Source: Bartonella melophagi K-2C
GTDB lineage: Bacteria > Pseudomonadota > Alphaproteobacteria > Rhizobiales > Rhizobiaceae
Reading direction: 5' to 3'
NCBI RefSeq assembly: GCF_000278255.1
Contig: NZ_JH725081.1
Location: 348,484-412,483 of the forward strand
DNA: 64,000 nucleotides
This document shows positions 29,571 through 41,295 of this stretch, in pieces; the first letter of the stretch is position 1; each line of letters starts with the position of its first letter. Made by a program: the position numbers and the translations under genes. The notes beneath the pieces were generated by a model. It saw only the letters and a program-made list of their open reading frames with translations. It made no database searches and was not told where the DNA came from.

Positions 29571-31772
29571 GTGACAGAGATAAAAATTGTTTCGGTTTTG
29601 GTGCCACTTCCTGTTCCCCATGCTTATAGCTATGAGGTTCCTCCTTCTATGGGGGTAGAGATTGGATCTTTTGTTCGTGTTCCTGTGATGGGGCGTGAGG
29701 TTTGCGGTTTTGTGGTGGCCATTGATGAGCAGACAGAGGATAAAGATGGGCAGGGACCTGTTCCTATAGCACGTGAAAAACTGCGCTTGATTACGCATGT
29801 TTTTGATTGTCCACCATTAAAGGCTGAAATGATTGCGTTTTTGCGTTTTGTCAGTCACTATACAATGACGCCTTTTGGCTTTGTTGCACGGTTAGTTTTG
29901 CGTGTACCAACAGCATTAGAGCCGGAAGCACAGACTTTAGGTTTGCGTTATTGTGGGGGAGATGTTGGCCGTTTAACACCAGCGCGTTCACGGGTTTTAG
30001 AGGTGGCGCGTGAGGGACTAGTGTGGACACACTCTGGTCTTGCCCGTGCAGCGGGGACTTCTGTCTCGGTTGTTGAGGGTTTAAAAGGGCTTGGGGTTTT
30101 TGAAGAAGTGATGATGCCAACTCTTCCGCTTGTGGCAATGCCGGATCCTGATTTTTGTGTGCCTGTTTTGGAGGAGGAACAAAAATCGGCAGCAGCTCTT
30201 CTGCGCAAAGGTGTTTTGTCTTCTCAATTTCAAGTTTTTTTGCTTGATGGGGTTACTGGGGCAGGTAAGACGGAAGTGTATTTTGAAGCTGTCGCTCAAG
30301 CACTAACGTGTGGTAAGCAGGTTTTGATTTTATTGCCAGAAATTGCTTTGACACAGCAGTTTTTAGATCGTTTTCATGCGCGTTTTGGAACACCAGCGGT
30401 TGAGTGGCATTCAGATTTAACACCACGTCGTCGTGAACGTGTGTGGCGCCAAGTTGCAGAGGGGCAGGTGCGGGTTGTTGCGGGTGCGCGTTCAGCACTT
30501 TTTTTGCCATTTCAAGACCTTGGTTTGATTGTTGTTGATGAAGAGCATGATGGTTCTTACAAACAGGAAGAACGTGTTTTTTACCATGCGCGTGATATGG
30601 CTGTTGCACGGGGTTCTTTTGAAAAGTGTCCTATTATTTTATCTTCGGCCACACCTTCAATTGAAAGCCAGGTTAATGTTTTATGGGGGCGTTATCAGCG
30701 GGTTGCTTTATCATCGCGTTTCCAGGCTGTTGCACTACCACACTTACAAGTGGTGGATATGCGCAAAGGAGGGGTGGAGAAGGGGCGTTTTATTTCTTCT
30801 GTTCTCGAACATGCTTTAAGACAAACCGTAGACAAAGGAGAGCAAGCTCTTCTTTTTCTCAACAGACGAGGTTATGCACCTTTAACACTGTGTCGGATTT
30901 GTGGGCATCGTTTTCATTGTGTCAATTGCTCAAGTTGGTTGGTTGAACACCGTTTGTATGGTCAACTTAAATGTCATCATTGTGGTTATCACGAGCCTAG
31001 TCCAGAGGCGTGCCCTGAATGTGGTACGCTTGATCATCTTGTTGCTTGTGGCCCGGGGGTGGAAAGGATTGCAGAGGAAACACGCGAACTTTTCCCACAG
31101 GCACGTTTGCTGATTTTGTCAACGGATTTAAAAAGTGGAATAGGTCAGTTGCGACGGGAATTGGAAGCAATTACAAACAAGGATGTGGATATTATTATTG
31201 GAACACAGTTGGTGGCTAAGGGGCATCATTTCCCTGGTCTTTCTTTGGTTGGGGTGATTGATGCTGATCTTGGTCTTGCGAATGGTGATTTGCGGGCAAG
31301 TGAACGCACTTTTCAGCTTTTATCACAGGTTACAGGAAGGGCTGGACGTATGGGTTTGGAAAGTTTAGGATTGTTGCAAACTTATCAGCCAGATCATCCG
31401 GTCATACAAGCATTGCTTTCGCAACAGCGCGAGAATTTTTATACGCGTGAGATTGCCACACGTCAGCATTATCATTTACCGCCTTATGGACGGCTTGCAT
31501 CTTTAATTGTATCTTCAAAAGAGCGCAAAGCTGCAGAAAATTATGCACGTGTCTTACGCCGGGTTACGCCAACGGTGCAGGGTGTTTCGGTGATGGGGCC
31601 AGCAGAAGCACAACTGGCACTTGTGCGTGGGCGATATCGTTTTCGGCTTTTGCTGCATGGGCAGCGCTCGTTTGATATGCAAGGGTTTATTCGTGCAATG
31701 ATTGCAAATGCACCCAAAAGACCTGGTTCAGTTCAAGTTCAAATTGATATTGATCCGCAGAGTTTTCTTTAA
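29571..31772 (+). CDS. priA: Primosomal protein N' (replication restart helicase PriA)
   Basis: A 733-residue superfamily 2 helicase that reloads the replisome at stalled forks. An N-terminal 3'-DNA-binding domain begins VSVLVPLPVPHAYSYEVP. Walker A is DGVTGAGKTEVYFEA (about residue 230), the DEAH-like box is VVDEEHDGSYKQE, and GARSALFLPF and SATPSIES are conserved helicase motifs. Zinc-binding cysteines are CRICGHRFHCVNC and CHHCG...CPECG. The GTG at 29571 follows GGGGAAA at a good distance. It stands just upstream of the atp operon, separated by one small frameshifted gene. Confidence 0.95.
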   Translation: MTEIKIVSVLVPLPVPHAYSYEVPPSMGVEIGSFVRVPVMGREVCGFVVAIDEQTEDKDGQGPVPIAREKLRLITHVFDCPPLKAEMIAFLRFVSHYTMTPFGFVARLVLRVPTALEPEAQTLGLRYCGGDVGRLTPARSRVLEVAREGLVWTHSGLARAAGTSVSVVEGLKGLGVFEEVMMPTLPLVAMPDPDFCVPVLEEEQKSAAALLRKGVLSSQFQVFLLDGVTGAGKTEVYFEAVAQALTCGKQVLILLPEIALTQQFLDRFHARFGTPAVEWHSDLTPRRRERVWRQVAEGQVRVVAGARSALFLPFQDLGLIVVDEEHDGSYKQEERVFYHARDMAVARGSFEKCPIILSSATPSIESQVNVLWGRYQRVALSSRFQAVALPHLQVVDMRKGGVEKGRFISSVLEHALRQTVDKGEQALLFLNRRGYAPLTLCRICGHRFHCVNCSSWLVEHRLYGQLKCHHCGYHEPSPEACPECGTLDHLVACGPGVERIAEETRELFPQARLLILSTDLKSGIGQLRRELEAITNKDVDIIIGTQLVAKGHHFPGLSLVGVIDADLGLANGDLRASERTFQLLSQVTGRAGRMGLESLGLLQTYQPDHPVIQALLSQQRENFYTREIATRQHYHLPPYGRLASLIVSSKERKAAENYARVLRRVTPTVQGVSVMGPAEAQLALVRGRYRFRLLLHGQRSFDMQGFIRAMIANAPKRPGSVQVQIDIDPQSFL

Positions 31773-31836
31773 AAAATAAAGTAATAAAAAATAAATGCGT
31801 TTGTTTTAAAAAAATATTGTTTAAGAGAGGATAGTT

Positions 31837-32485
31837 TTGAGCAAGATGATGAGGTTTGTGGTTTTTATTGTTGCTTGGCTTTTAGGAGGAGTAGAAGCAC
31901 AGTCATCGGTTACAGATGTGATTAAAAGCAATGAAGCAAAAGAAATGCAAAGCATTGATACAACAGTTTTTGTTTTTGCTTATCGCTTGATGAAAGAAAG
32001 CGAAAAAATTTTTCAACCAATGATGACTTCTCCACAACAAACGATGCAGTCTCTTTGTGGTTTTCCCGTGGCGCATTCACGCCAATTGATTTATCAATAT
32101 GCAACCTTTTATGACACGGTGCTTGAGCAAAATATTATGGCTTTTAATAAGGAGTTGAGCCTTAATGGAACAAAGAGGGAGGGTGTGATGACAACACAAA
32201 TTTTACAGCATTTACACACCCATCGCAAATTGATGGAAAAGGCTCATATACTCAATCTTTCTGCAGATGTGGTGGAATTTTTTGACAGATGAGAATTTAA
32301 AAATAGATGTATTGTTGTCTAAGTTTGGGGCTGATATTGCTGCTTTAGTGTTTGATACTTTTCATGATGCAGATATGAATCATATGAACCAGTTGAAAAA
32401 TATGTCTGAAGATATCAAACAGAGGCTGAGAGAAAAATGTGGACCTGATAGCGAGTTGGAAGAGCAATTTTCAGGGGCATTGTAA
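31837..32485 (+). pseudogene. Secreted protein of unknown function, frameshifted
   Basis: The first frame (TTG start at 31837 after AGAGG; ATG at 31846 as alternative) encodes a signal peptide (FVVFIVAWLLGGVEAQS) and about 130 mature residues with many Gln, His and Met. It ends at a TGA at 32290-32292 just after a run of six T at 32278-32283. The next frame continues at once with FLTDENLKIDVLLSKFGADIAALVFDTFHDADM to a stop at 32485. Removing one T joins them into a helical protein of about 215 residues. I do not recognise the family. It lies between priA and atpH, 185 bp before the GTG of atpH. Confidence 0.6.
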
Positions 32486-32670
32486 ATATTTCATTTAAAA
32501 TTTTCAAAAAGCGTTGCTTTGTGGTGTTGCGAGTCGATTGTGTCTATGCTAGGAGTGAAGAAATTTGTTCATTCTGAATTTCAAGAAGAAGATTCTTAAA
32601 ATTTGAGATATTTGATCCATTTTATTTGATCAAGATTAAAGAATCGCTAAAAGGAAAGAGGCGAAGTTTC

Positions 32671-33255
32671 GTGTCGGATTCATTTTCTCGTATGCCGTTG
32701 CCATTAGCGAGCCGACGTTATGCGCAAGCGCTTTTTGATTTGGTTCAAGAAGCAGGCTATGTAAAAGATTTCGAAGAGGCATTTACATCTTTTTTGGATA
32801 TTTTGGATCGCAATACAGATTTAAAGCGCTTAATACAAAGCCCATTTTTTTCAACAAAAGAACAGGTTCAAACGCTTGATTCTATTTGTGAGAGTTTTAG
32901 GTTTTCTGACAAAGGGGCGGGTCAGATTATGCGCAATTTTTTGCGTGTTATTGTAGAAAATCATCGACTTTTTGCTTTGTCTGATATTTTACGTGCTTTT
33001 CAGTGTTGTGTTGCTTCATTTCGTGGGGAAGCATCGGTACATATTATTTCTGCACATCCGTTGGATGTTCATCAACAAGAGGAGTTGCGCGTGGTTTTGG
33101 CAGATGTTGTTGGGAGAAAAATTTTGCTACGCTTATCTGTCGATTCGACGATTTTGGGTGGGCTTATTGTCCGCTTGGGGTCATGTCAGATTGATGCCTC
33201 TCTTGAGGGGAAATTGTCTTCGCTTAAGCTTGCATTAAAAAAAGAGGTCAGCTGA
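32671..33255 (+). CDS. atpH: ATP synthase subunit delta
   Basis: A 194-residue OSCP/delta subunit of the F1 stalk that links F1 to the b-subunit peripheral stalk. It shows [17 protein letters not shown] at the N-terminus, [15 protein letters not shown], the middle [22 protein letters not shown] and the C-terminal signature [29 protein letters not shown] in parts. The frame is open from a TTG at 32626, but the GTG at 32671, preceded by GAGG, gives the normal length. First gene of atpHAGDC; its TGA overlaps the atpA ATG. Confidence 0.9.
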   Translation: MSDSFSRMPLPLASRRYAQALFDLVQEAGYVKDFEEAFTSFLDILDRNTDLKRLIQSPFFSTKEQVQTLDSICESFRFSDKGAGQIMRNFLRVIVENHRLFALSDILRAFQCCVASFRGEASVHIISAHPLDVHQQEELRVVLADVVGRKILLRLSVDSTILGGLIVRLGSCQIDASLEGKLSSLKLALKKEVS

Positions 33256-34790
33256 TGGATATTAGACCATCTGAAATTTCAAAAATCCTAAAAGAGCAAA
33301 TCAAGAACTTTGACCAAAAAGCTGAAGTTTCAGAAATTGGGTGGGTTTTGTCTGTAGGTAATGGTATCGCTCGCGTTTATGGTTTGGATAATGTCCAAGC
33401 GGGTGAAATGGTTTCCTTTTCAAATGGTGTGCGTGGTATGGCACTTAATTTGGAAATGGATAATGTCGGGGTGGTGATTTTTGGGTCAGATCGCGATATC
33501 CGTGAAGGAGATTGTGTTAAACGGCTTGGGGCTATTATTGATGTTCCTGTTGGGCCAGCTTTGCTCGGACGTGTTGTGGACGCATTGGGTAACCCCCTTG
33601 ATGGAAAGGGGCCTATTCAGACCCCGCATCGTCGCCGGGTGGATGTAAAGGCCCCGGGTATTATTTCGCGCCAGTCCGTGCATGAACCGATGGTAACAGG
33701 GTTGAAAGCTATTGATGCGTTAGTTCCTATTGGACGTGGTCAGCGTGAGCTGGTGATTGGTGATCGTCAAACAGGTAAAACAGCAATTTTGCTTGATGCG
33801 TTTTTGAACCAAAAGCCTTTCCATGAAAAAGGCGCTGAGCATGATCAGGATAAAGTTTATTGTATTTATGTGGCTGTTGGTCAAAAGCGTTCAACGGTTG
33901 CGCAATTTGTTAAAGTTTTAGAAGAGCGTGGGGCTCTTGACTATTCGATTATTGTGGCAGCTACAGCTTCTGATCCGGCGCCGATGCAGTTTATTGCACC
34001 TCTTGCAGGTTGTGCTATGGGGGAATACTTCCGGGATAATGGCCAACATGCTTTGATTGGCTATGATGATCTTTCAAAACAGGCTGTGGCTTACCGCCAA
34101 ATGTCTCTTTTGCTTCGCCGCCCACCTGGTCGTGAAGCATACCCGGGGGATGTTTTCTATCTTCACTCTCGTCTTTTAGAGCGGGCTGCAAAGCTTAATG
34201 CTGACCATGGGTCTGGATCTTTGACTGCTTTGCCAGTGATTGAGACACAGGCCAATGACGTTTCTGCCTATATTCCGACGAATGTTATTTCGATTACAGA
34301 TGGTCAGATTTTTTTAGAAACTAATTTATTTTATCAGGGAATACGCCCTGCTATTAATGTTGGTCTTTCTGTGTCACGTGTTGGTTCTGCTGCGCAAATT
34401 AAGGCGATGAAACAAGTTGCTGGCTCGATCAAGGGTGAATTAGCGCAATATCGTGAAATGGCAGCTTTTGCGCAGTTTGGTTCAGATTTAGATGCATCAA
34501 CACAACGTCTTTTAAATCGTGGTGCTCGTTTGGTTGAGCTTTTAAAGCAAAAGCAATTTTCGCCACTTAAAATGCAAGAGCAGGTTGTTGTGATTTTTGC
34601 TGGTGTGAATGGTTACCTTGATTCATTAGCTGTTTGTGATGTTGGCCGATTTGAGCAGGGGCTGTTGGCGCTTTTACGTAGAGATTATCCAAATCTTTTG
34701 GATGCGATTGGAAATCAAAAGCAACTTACAGATGCTCTGAAGAGTAAATTGGTTGATGTTCTTGATGCTTACAAAAAGAATTTTTCTTAA
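33255..34790 (+). CDS. atpA: ATP synthase subunit alpha
   Basis: A 511-residue non-catalytic F1 subunit. Seen: N-terminal [16 protein letters not shown], the P-loop [10 protein letters not shown] (about residue 170), [22 protein letters not shown] with the arginine-finger region [18 protein letters not shown], and a full C-terminal helical domain. Six alternate alpha/beta subunits form the F1 head. Start overlaps the atpH stop (TGATG), consistent with coupled translation. The Fo genes (a, c, b, b') are not nearby, as usual in alphaproteobacteria, where they form a separate locus. Confidence 0.97.
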   Translation: MDIRPSEISKILKEQIKNFDQKAEVSEIGWVLSVGNGIARVYGLDNVQAGEMVSFSNGVRGMALNLEMDNVGVVIFGSDRDIREGDCVKRLGAIIDVPVGPALLGRVVDALGNPLDGKGPIQTPHRRRVDVKAPGIISRQSVHEPMVTGLKAIDALVPIGRGQRELVIGDRQTGKTAILLDAFLNQKPFHEKGAEHDQDKVYCIYVAVGQKRSTVAQFVKVLEERGALDYSIIVAATASDPAPMQFIAPLAGCAMGEYFRDNGQHALIGYDDLSKQAVAYRQMSLLLRRPPGREAYPGDVFYLHSRLLERAAKLNADHGSGSLTALPVIETQANDVSAYIPTNVISITDGQIFLETNLFYQGIRPAINVGLSVSRVGSAAQIKAMKQVAGSIKGELAQYREMAAFAQFGSDLDASTQRLLNRGARLVELLKQKQFSPLKMQEQVVVIFAGVNGYLDSLAVCDVGRFEQGLLALLRRDYPNLLDAIGNQKQLTDALKSKLVDVLDAYKKNFS

Positions 34791-34812
34791 AACGGATTGA
34801 TGGAATGTTTGG

Positions 34813-35724
34813 ATGGCATCGCTGAAGACTTTAAGAGACCGTATCGCCTCGGTTAAGGCAACGCAAAAGATTACTAAAGCCATGCAAATGGTTGCAGCCA
34901 CAAAATTGCATCGTGCACAAGAGGCGGCTGAGGCTGCGCGCCCTTATGCTCAGCGTATGGCTCATGTTTTGGCAAATGTTGCTGCTAATGTTGATGGGGT
35001 TGATGCACCGCTTTTAATGCGTGGTACTGGCCTGGATAATGTGCATCTTTTGGTAGTTTGCACGGCTGAGCGCGGTTTGTGTGGTGTTTTTAATACGCAT
35101 ATTGCTCGTTGTGCACATGAGCATATTCACGCTCTTCTCTCTAAGGGTAAAGAAGTTAAAATTTTAACTGTGGGCAAAAAAGGTGCTGATATTTTGCGCC
35201 GTGATTTTAAAGCTCTGATGATTGACCATATTGATTTACGTTGTGTAAAATCTATAGGTTTTGCAGATGCAAAAAGAATTGGTGGGCGCATTATTGATTT
35301 ATTCAATGAGGGTGCTTTTGATGTATGCACACTTTTTTACTCTGAATTTATTTCTGTGATTAACCAGCGTCCAACGGCTTTGGGTTTAATTCCATCTGTT
35401 GTTCAAGAATGTTCTGTTGGAAAAATTGGTGTTACTGAGAAGGGGGATAAGGGGGAAGCTTTGCAATCAGCTGTTTATAGTTATGAGCCTGATGCGGCTT
35501 CTCTTTTAGAGACACTTGTTTTACGTAATCTTTCTGCACAAATTTTTCGTGCTTTGCTTGAAAATATTGCTGGTGAAATGGGTGCAAAGATGAGTGCTAT
35601 GGATAATGCATCGCGCAATGCCGGTGAGATGATTAATAAATTGACAGTGACTTATAATCGTCAGCGTCAGGCGCAGATTACCACAGAGTTAGTTGAAATT
35701 ATTGCGGGCGCTGAAGCTCTTTAA
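34813..35724 (+). CDS. atpG: ATP synthase subunit gamma
   Basis: A 303-residue central-stalk subunit. The N-terminal helix [34 protein letters not shown] (in parts) and the C-terminal helix [34 protein letters not shown] (in parts) are the coiled coil that rotates in the F1 head; the Rossmann-like middle has [14 protein letters not shown]. Length agrees with alphaproteobacterial gamma (about 290-300). It is 22 bp after atpA and 19 bp before atpD. Confidence 0.96.
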   Translation: MASLKTLRDRIASVKATQKITKAMQMVAATKLHRAQEAAEAARPYAQRMAHVLANVAANVDGVDAPLLMRGTGLDNVHLLVVCTAERGLCGVFNTHIARCAHEHIHALLSKGKEVKILTVGKKGADILRRDFKALMIDHIDLRCVKSIGFADAKRIGGRIIDLFNEGAFDVCTLFYSEFISVINQRPTALGLIPSVVQECSVGKIGVTEKGDKGEALQSAVYSYEPDAASLLETLVLRNLSAQIFRALLENIAGEMGAKMSAMDNASRNAGEMINKLTVTYNRQRQAQITTELVEIIAGAEAL

Positions 35725-35737
35725 ATTGAGAAGGTAG

Positions 35738-37354
<1,617 letters not shown>

Positions 37355-37446
37355 AAGAAGTTTTGTGGTAAATAAAGGAATTACTGCGACGAATGTCAGA
37401 GGAATTGTGTAAGGGATATTTGTCGTAGGAATGACAAGAGGTTGCT

Positions 37447-37863
37447 GTGGAAAACAATAGAGCAAAGCGTTTTTTGTTTGAGCTTATATCGCCTGAGAAA
37501 CTTATTTTTTCAGATGAAGTGACATCGGTTGTTCTTCCTTCAGCTTCAGGCTATTTGACAGTTATGGCCAATCATGCACCTTTAATGGTTCGCCTTATGC
37601 CGGGAAGTATTCGCGTTTTATCATCTTCAGGTGAAAAATTGTTTGCTCTTTGTGGAGGGGTTGCGGATATTACACCTTCAAGATGTTCTCTTTTGGCTGA
37701 GGCTGTTGTTGCTGTTGATCATCTTTCTTTTGATGATCTTGAACAGCGGATTTTGAAAGTTCGTGCAGCGTTAGAAGAGGGTTTAAGTGACAGGGTCAAT
37801 GATCCAGTGGAGGAATTTTTGCATCAACTAACGACTGTTGGCGGTGTGTTAACAGCGGTGTAG
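37447..37863 (+). CDS. atpC: ATP synthase subunit epsilon
   Basis: A 138-residue subunit that couples gamma to the c-ring and can inhibit hydrolysis. The N-terminal beta sandwich has FELISPEKLIFSDEVTSVVLPS and the hallmark GYLTVMANHAPLMVRLMPG; a helical C-terminus (FDDLEQRILKVRAALEEG) follows. The GTG at 37447 after AGAGG is the start. Last gene of atpHAGDC; the gap of 92 bp from atpD is larger than elsewhere in the operon. The following efflux pair starts 22 bp later and may be co-transcribed. Confidence 0.92.
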   Translation: MENNRAKRFLFELISPEKLIFSDEVTSVVLPSASGYLTVMANHAPLMVRLMPGSIRVLSSSGEKLFALCGGVADITPSRCSLLAEAVVAVDHLSFDDLEQRILKVRAALEEGLSDRVNDPVEEFLHQLTTVGGVLTAV

Positions 37864-37885
37864 CGCGAATGTAGGGAGTGCAGAC

Positions 37886-39562
37886 ATGAACGGCAAAAAA
37901 AGCGCGATTATGTCTGCTAAAGAAGGTGAAGGGGGGCTTTTCCAGTCTGGTCCTATTTTTGCAGGGCCTTTACCGAAATGTTTTGTTTATATTTTTGCCT
38001 CTTTTATTTTGCAATGGGCTTATGGCTTAGGGGCAAATATGGTTCAATCCAACATTCTTCAACTTTCTGGTAATTTTCGTGCGACACTTACTGAAACGAC
38101 ATGGTTGGTTGCTGTTTATATGGCGCCCAATGTCAGTGTTGCGATTATGTTGATTAAAATTCGTTATCAATTTGGGTTGCGTTCTTTTGCTGAGTTATCG
38201 ATCCTTGGATTTGTTTTGGTCTGTGTTTTGCAATTATTTGTCACAGATTTGCGTTCAGCTCTGATTATTCGTTTTTTTGCTGGTATTGCTGCAGCACCAA
38301 TGGCTTCATTGGCGCTTTTATATATGTTAGAGGCTTTTGCACCGGAGAAAAAATTCACAATTGGTCTTAGTTTAAATTATATGAATGCAGCTTTAGCGGT
38401 TCCTTTATCACGTTTGATTTCACCTTATTTGCTGGAAAATAATGGGGGTTTTTCGAGTCTTTCAGCAATGGAAATGGGGCTTGTTTTAATTAGTTTGGGG
38501 TGTATTTTTTCTCTTCCGCTTGCACCTGTTGCATGTAACAAGGTAATTAGAAAGTTCGATTGGGTGAGTTATAGTTTGATTGCATTTGGGCTTGGTTTAA
38601 ATGCAATGATTATGTCTGTTGGTAAGCTTTACTGGTGGCATGAGGCACCATGGATTGGTTGGGGGCTTACTCTTGCAATTTTGTCGTTAGTGATTGCAAC
38701 CATTTTTGAATTGAATAGAGAGCACCCATTAATCGATTTACGCTGGCTTTTTAGTAAAGAAATGGTGCAAGTTGTTTTGGTGTTGCTAATCTTTAGGATT
38801 CTTTTATCGGAGCAATCGACTTTAGCGGCAGATTTTTTTGGTCTTTTTGGTTTGTTAAATGGTGATATGGCGCCGATGTATTTTGCCGTTACCATTGGGA
38901 CGCTTTTAGGGGGCGGGATTTGTGTTTGTTTTTTACGAGCTGGCCGTGAAGACTATTTTTATTTTATGTCTTTAAGCTGTTTGGCGCTTGGGTCTTATTT
39001 AGATAGTTATGTAAATCACTTAACGCGCCCAGAGGATCTGATGTTGAGTCAAGGTTTGATAGGTTTTGGCTATGCACTTTTTTTACCTCCTGCTTTATTT
39101 AATGGGTTTGTAAGAGCAAATATACGAGGCCCCAGTTATGTTTTAAGTTTTATTGCTATTTTTCTTTTGACTCAGGTGACGGGAGGGTTAATGAGTGCGG
39201 CTTTTTTTGGGAGTTTGCAATTTATTTTCGCCTATAAGCATTTTGAGTGTTTAAAGCAAGATGTTGTTATTACAGATCCTCTTATTTTAAATGAGATAAA
39301 TGCCTTATTATCGTCTTCTTATAATGCTTTAAGTCCTGGCAGTTCTGGGGATGGGCAGTTCATATCTGATCTGATTGGGCAGCTAAAGTTGACAGCAAAT
39401 ATTTTGGCTTATGATGATGTTTTTCGACTTTATTTTTATATTGCAGCGGTTGTATTAATTGTTTTTCTTGTCAAAATTATTTATCAATTACGCCCTTTTA
39501 TTCTTGTGGAGCTGAACTGGAAAGATAAGGCAGTTTTAGTGAAGAAAAGTGAAAAAAGATGA
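37886..39562 (+). CDS. Major facilitator transporter, EmrB/DHA2-like
   Basis: A 558-residue integral membrane protein with about 14 hydrophobic spans, fitting the 14-TM DHA2 drug:H+ antiporters. Motifs include the span-1 region ANMVQSNILQLSGNFRATLTETTWLVAVYM (in parts), the RFFAGIAAAPMASLALLYMLEAF segment, and FGYALFLPPALFNGFVR. The next gene encodes a HlyD-type adaptor whose start overlaps by 4 bases, so together they make an EmrAB-like exporter. The substrate is not predictable. It follows atpC after 22 bp, without a visible terminator between. Confidence 0.85.
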   Translation: MNGKKSAIMSAKEGEGGLFQSGPIFAGPLPKCFVYIFASFILQWAYGLGANMVQSNILQLSGNFRATLTETTWLVAVYMAPNVSVAIMLIKIRYQFGLRSFAELSILGFVLVCVLQLFVTDLRSALIIRFFAGIAAAPMASLALLYMLEAFAPEKKFTIGLSLNYMNAALAVPLSRLISPYLLENNGGFSSLSAMEMGLVLISLGCIFSLPLAPVACNKVIRKFDWVSYSLIAFGLGLNAMIMSVGKLYWWHEAPWIGWGLTLAILSLVIATIFELNREHPLIDLRWLFSKEMVQVVLVLLIFRILLSEQSTLAADFFGLFGLLNGDMAPMYFAVTIGTLLGGGICVCFLRAGREDYFYFMSLSCLALGSYLDSYVNHLTRPEDLMLSQGLIGFGYALFLPPALFNGFVRANIRGPSYVLSFIAIFLLTQVTGGLMSAAFFGSLQFIFAYKHFECLKQDVVITDPLILNEINALLSSSYNALSPGSSGDGQFISDLIGQLKLTANILAYDDVFRLYFYIAAVVLIVFLVKIIYQLRPFILVELNWKDKAVLVKKSEKR

Positions 39563-40542
39563 TAAGGGCATTGCGGTCGAAAGCGACAATTGTTGCATTT
39601 ATATCGGGAATTGCTGGAATTTTATTAATTTTATGGGCTTGGAAGCTTCCACCATTTGTAAGCACTATTCAAATAACCGATAATGCTTCAGTTAAGGGGA
39701 ATGTCACTTTAGTAAGCCCACAGATTTCTGGTGTAGTTACACAAATTTATATTCAAGATTATCAAAGAGTTGAAAAGGGAACTGTTTTATTTGAGCTGGA
39801 TGATACTCTTTTTCGGCAACAACTTTCTCAAGCGCAAGCGATTTTTGATTCAAAGAATGCAAAGCTTGCAAGTATTTTACTACAAACTCAGCTTTTGCAG
39901 GAAGAAATTGATGCGGCAGAGTCAGAATTGGCCCATTTACAAAAGCTATCGAATGTTACTTCTGAAATGAAGAATTTAAGAGCTGATGAGGCTTTGCGTC
40001 CATCTTCTTCTCTTTCACAATTATTAGCGGCACTTGAAGTAAAGCGCCGATTGCAAAAGCAATTGGATCTTGAACGGCAAAGTTTACAGTCAGATGTTGC
40101 TGGGGCAAAGGTAGGGGTTGAATTGGCAGAGCTTAATTTGGCACATACCAAAATTGTCTCTCCTTGTGCTGGGCAGGTTGGGCTTGTTGGAGCGCGAGTG
40201 GGACAATATGTTTTACCTGGAACGCAATTGGTGGCTGTTATTTCTGATGATATTTGGATTGTTGCTAATTATAAAGAAACACAGCTTGCTCATATGCGCG
40301 TTGGACAACCTGTTGTTTTTTTTGTTGATGCGCTAAATAATCAAAAATTAACAGGTCGTGTAGTATGTTTTGCCCCTGCGACAGGTTCGGAGTTTTCATT
40401 GTTGAAGACAAACACTGCGATTGGTAATTTTACTAAAATTGCACAACGTATTTCAGTTCGTATTGCTTTAGATCCAGGGCAAATAGGGGCTGAACGACTT
40501 ATTCCTGGTATGTCAGTGGTTACATATGTGGATACTTCGTGA
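39559..40542 (+). CDS. EmrA-like periplasmic adaptor (HlyD family)
   Basis: A 327-residue membrane fusion protein with one N-terminal membrane helix (IVAFISGIAGILLILWAW). The barrel-sandwich halves are DNASVKGNVTLVSPQISGVVTQIYIQDYQRVEKG (in parts, about 38-75) and IVSPCAGQVGLVGARVGQYVLPGT (about 200-222); a coiled coil lies between. The C-terminal barrel includes VVFFVDALNNQKLTGRV. It would connect the preceding EmrB-like transporter to an outer-membrane channel encoded elsewhere, or to the TolC-like protein of the macAB operon. Start overlaps the transporter by ATGA. Confidence 0.87.
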   Translation: MIRALRSKATIVAFISGIAGILLILWAWKLPPFVSTIQITDNASVKGNVTLVSPQISGVVTQIYIQDYQRVEKGTVLFELDDTLFRQQLSQAQAIFDSKNAKLASILLQTQLLQEEIDAAESELAHLQKLSNVTSEMKNLRADEALRPSSSLSQLLAALEVKRRLQKQLDLERQSLQSDVAGAKVGVELAELNLAHTKIVSPCAGQVGLVGARVGQYVLPGTQLVAVISDDIWIVANYKETQLAHMRVGQPVVFFVDALNNQKLTGRVVCFAPATGSEFSLLKTNTAIGNFTKIAQRISVRIALDPGQIGAERLIPGMSVVTYVDTS

Positions 40543-40702
40543 CATATTGTTAAAGGTTAAAGGATATTTATTTTGGGTTTGATTTTTATATTGCTTGTTT
40601 ATAGCAAATGGTTGTTGATATTAGAGGATGTCGTTGGGTTTATAATATTTGCGTTATGGTATATAGGTTGTAAGTTATTTTTAGGATTTGGAGAAGGGGG
40701 GT

Positions 40703-40721
40703 GCCCGCTTTTTGGGCGGGC
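40703..40721 (+). terminator. GC-rich hairpin after the EmrAB-like pair
   Basis: GCCCGC (40703-40708) pairs with GCGGGC (40716-40721) around a seven-base loop (TTTTTGG), followed by TTTAGAG. It lies about 160 bp after the adaptor gene and just before the end of the convergent DUF883-like gene. The T tract after the stem is short. Confidence 0.55.
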
Positions 40722-40752
40722 TTTAGAGAATCTGATTATTTGATTTTACGTG

Positions 40753-41152
40753 TCAACAGCCACTTGCTAGAACAACACTGGCGATAAGTATGATTGTTGT
40801 TTGAGGGTTTTCTTTTGCTTTTTTTCAGATCTTCAGTATGGTTGTTAATGCGATAAAGAGCGTGACGGCCTTTTTGTTTCCATGTATCAAAGAGGTCAAA
40901 AATGGTATTTGAAGTATTGTTATCATGACGCCAACGGCTGATTGTTACCAGTTCATCTTTTAATTGTGCTATATGTTTTTTTAATTTTAGTATCTCTGCA
41001 ACAGGGGGGGCTAAAATGTGCACATAGATTGACTTCTTCGTGTTGTTAGCGTCTTCTAAATTAGAATTTTGTTGAAAGACTGACTTGTTAAACGACTTGA
41101 AAATTGAAAAGTTGCATGAGAAAAACGCTGTTTGTTGGTTTATGTTGATCAT
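40753..41152 (-). pseudogene. DUF883/ElaB-YqjD-like small membrane-anchored protein, frameshifted
   Basis: A minus-strand frame (start uncertain; ATG at 41152 is one option) encodes an amphipathic region AEILKLKKHIAQLKDELVTIS and ALYRINNHTEDLKK, then loses sense after a run of seven A (plus-strand T7 at 40819-40825). Dropping one A gives DLKKAKENPQTTIILIASVVLASGC and a stop at 40755-40753: a polar helix, the ENP turn and a C-terminal membrane span, exactly the DUF883/ElaB pattern. That family binds ribosomes or membranes through this anchor. The unshifted frame instead ends in a polar tail at 40736. It is divergent from ispG. Family call is from this pattern alone. Confidence 0.5.
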
Positions 41153-41295
41153 TGCGCGAGTGTTGGCTTGTTTTAAGTCAATTTTTGACTCATTTGTTTG
41201 TTCGAATTGTTTTATGATACGGGTAGTATTGTGGTCGTATAATGATGATCGTGTAATGAAAAAAGATAAAGTGGATTTTAAAAATTGGGGAGTTG

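Noticed and set aside
29307-29607. Minus-strand frames upstream of priA
   Set aside because: They overlap the priA start region and translate to Leu/Pro/Ser-rich sequence without a ribosome site; mirror frames of T- and G-rich sequence.
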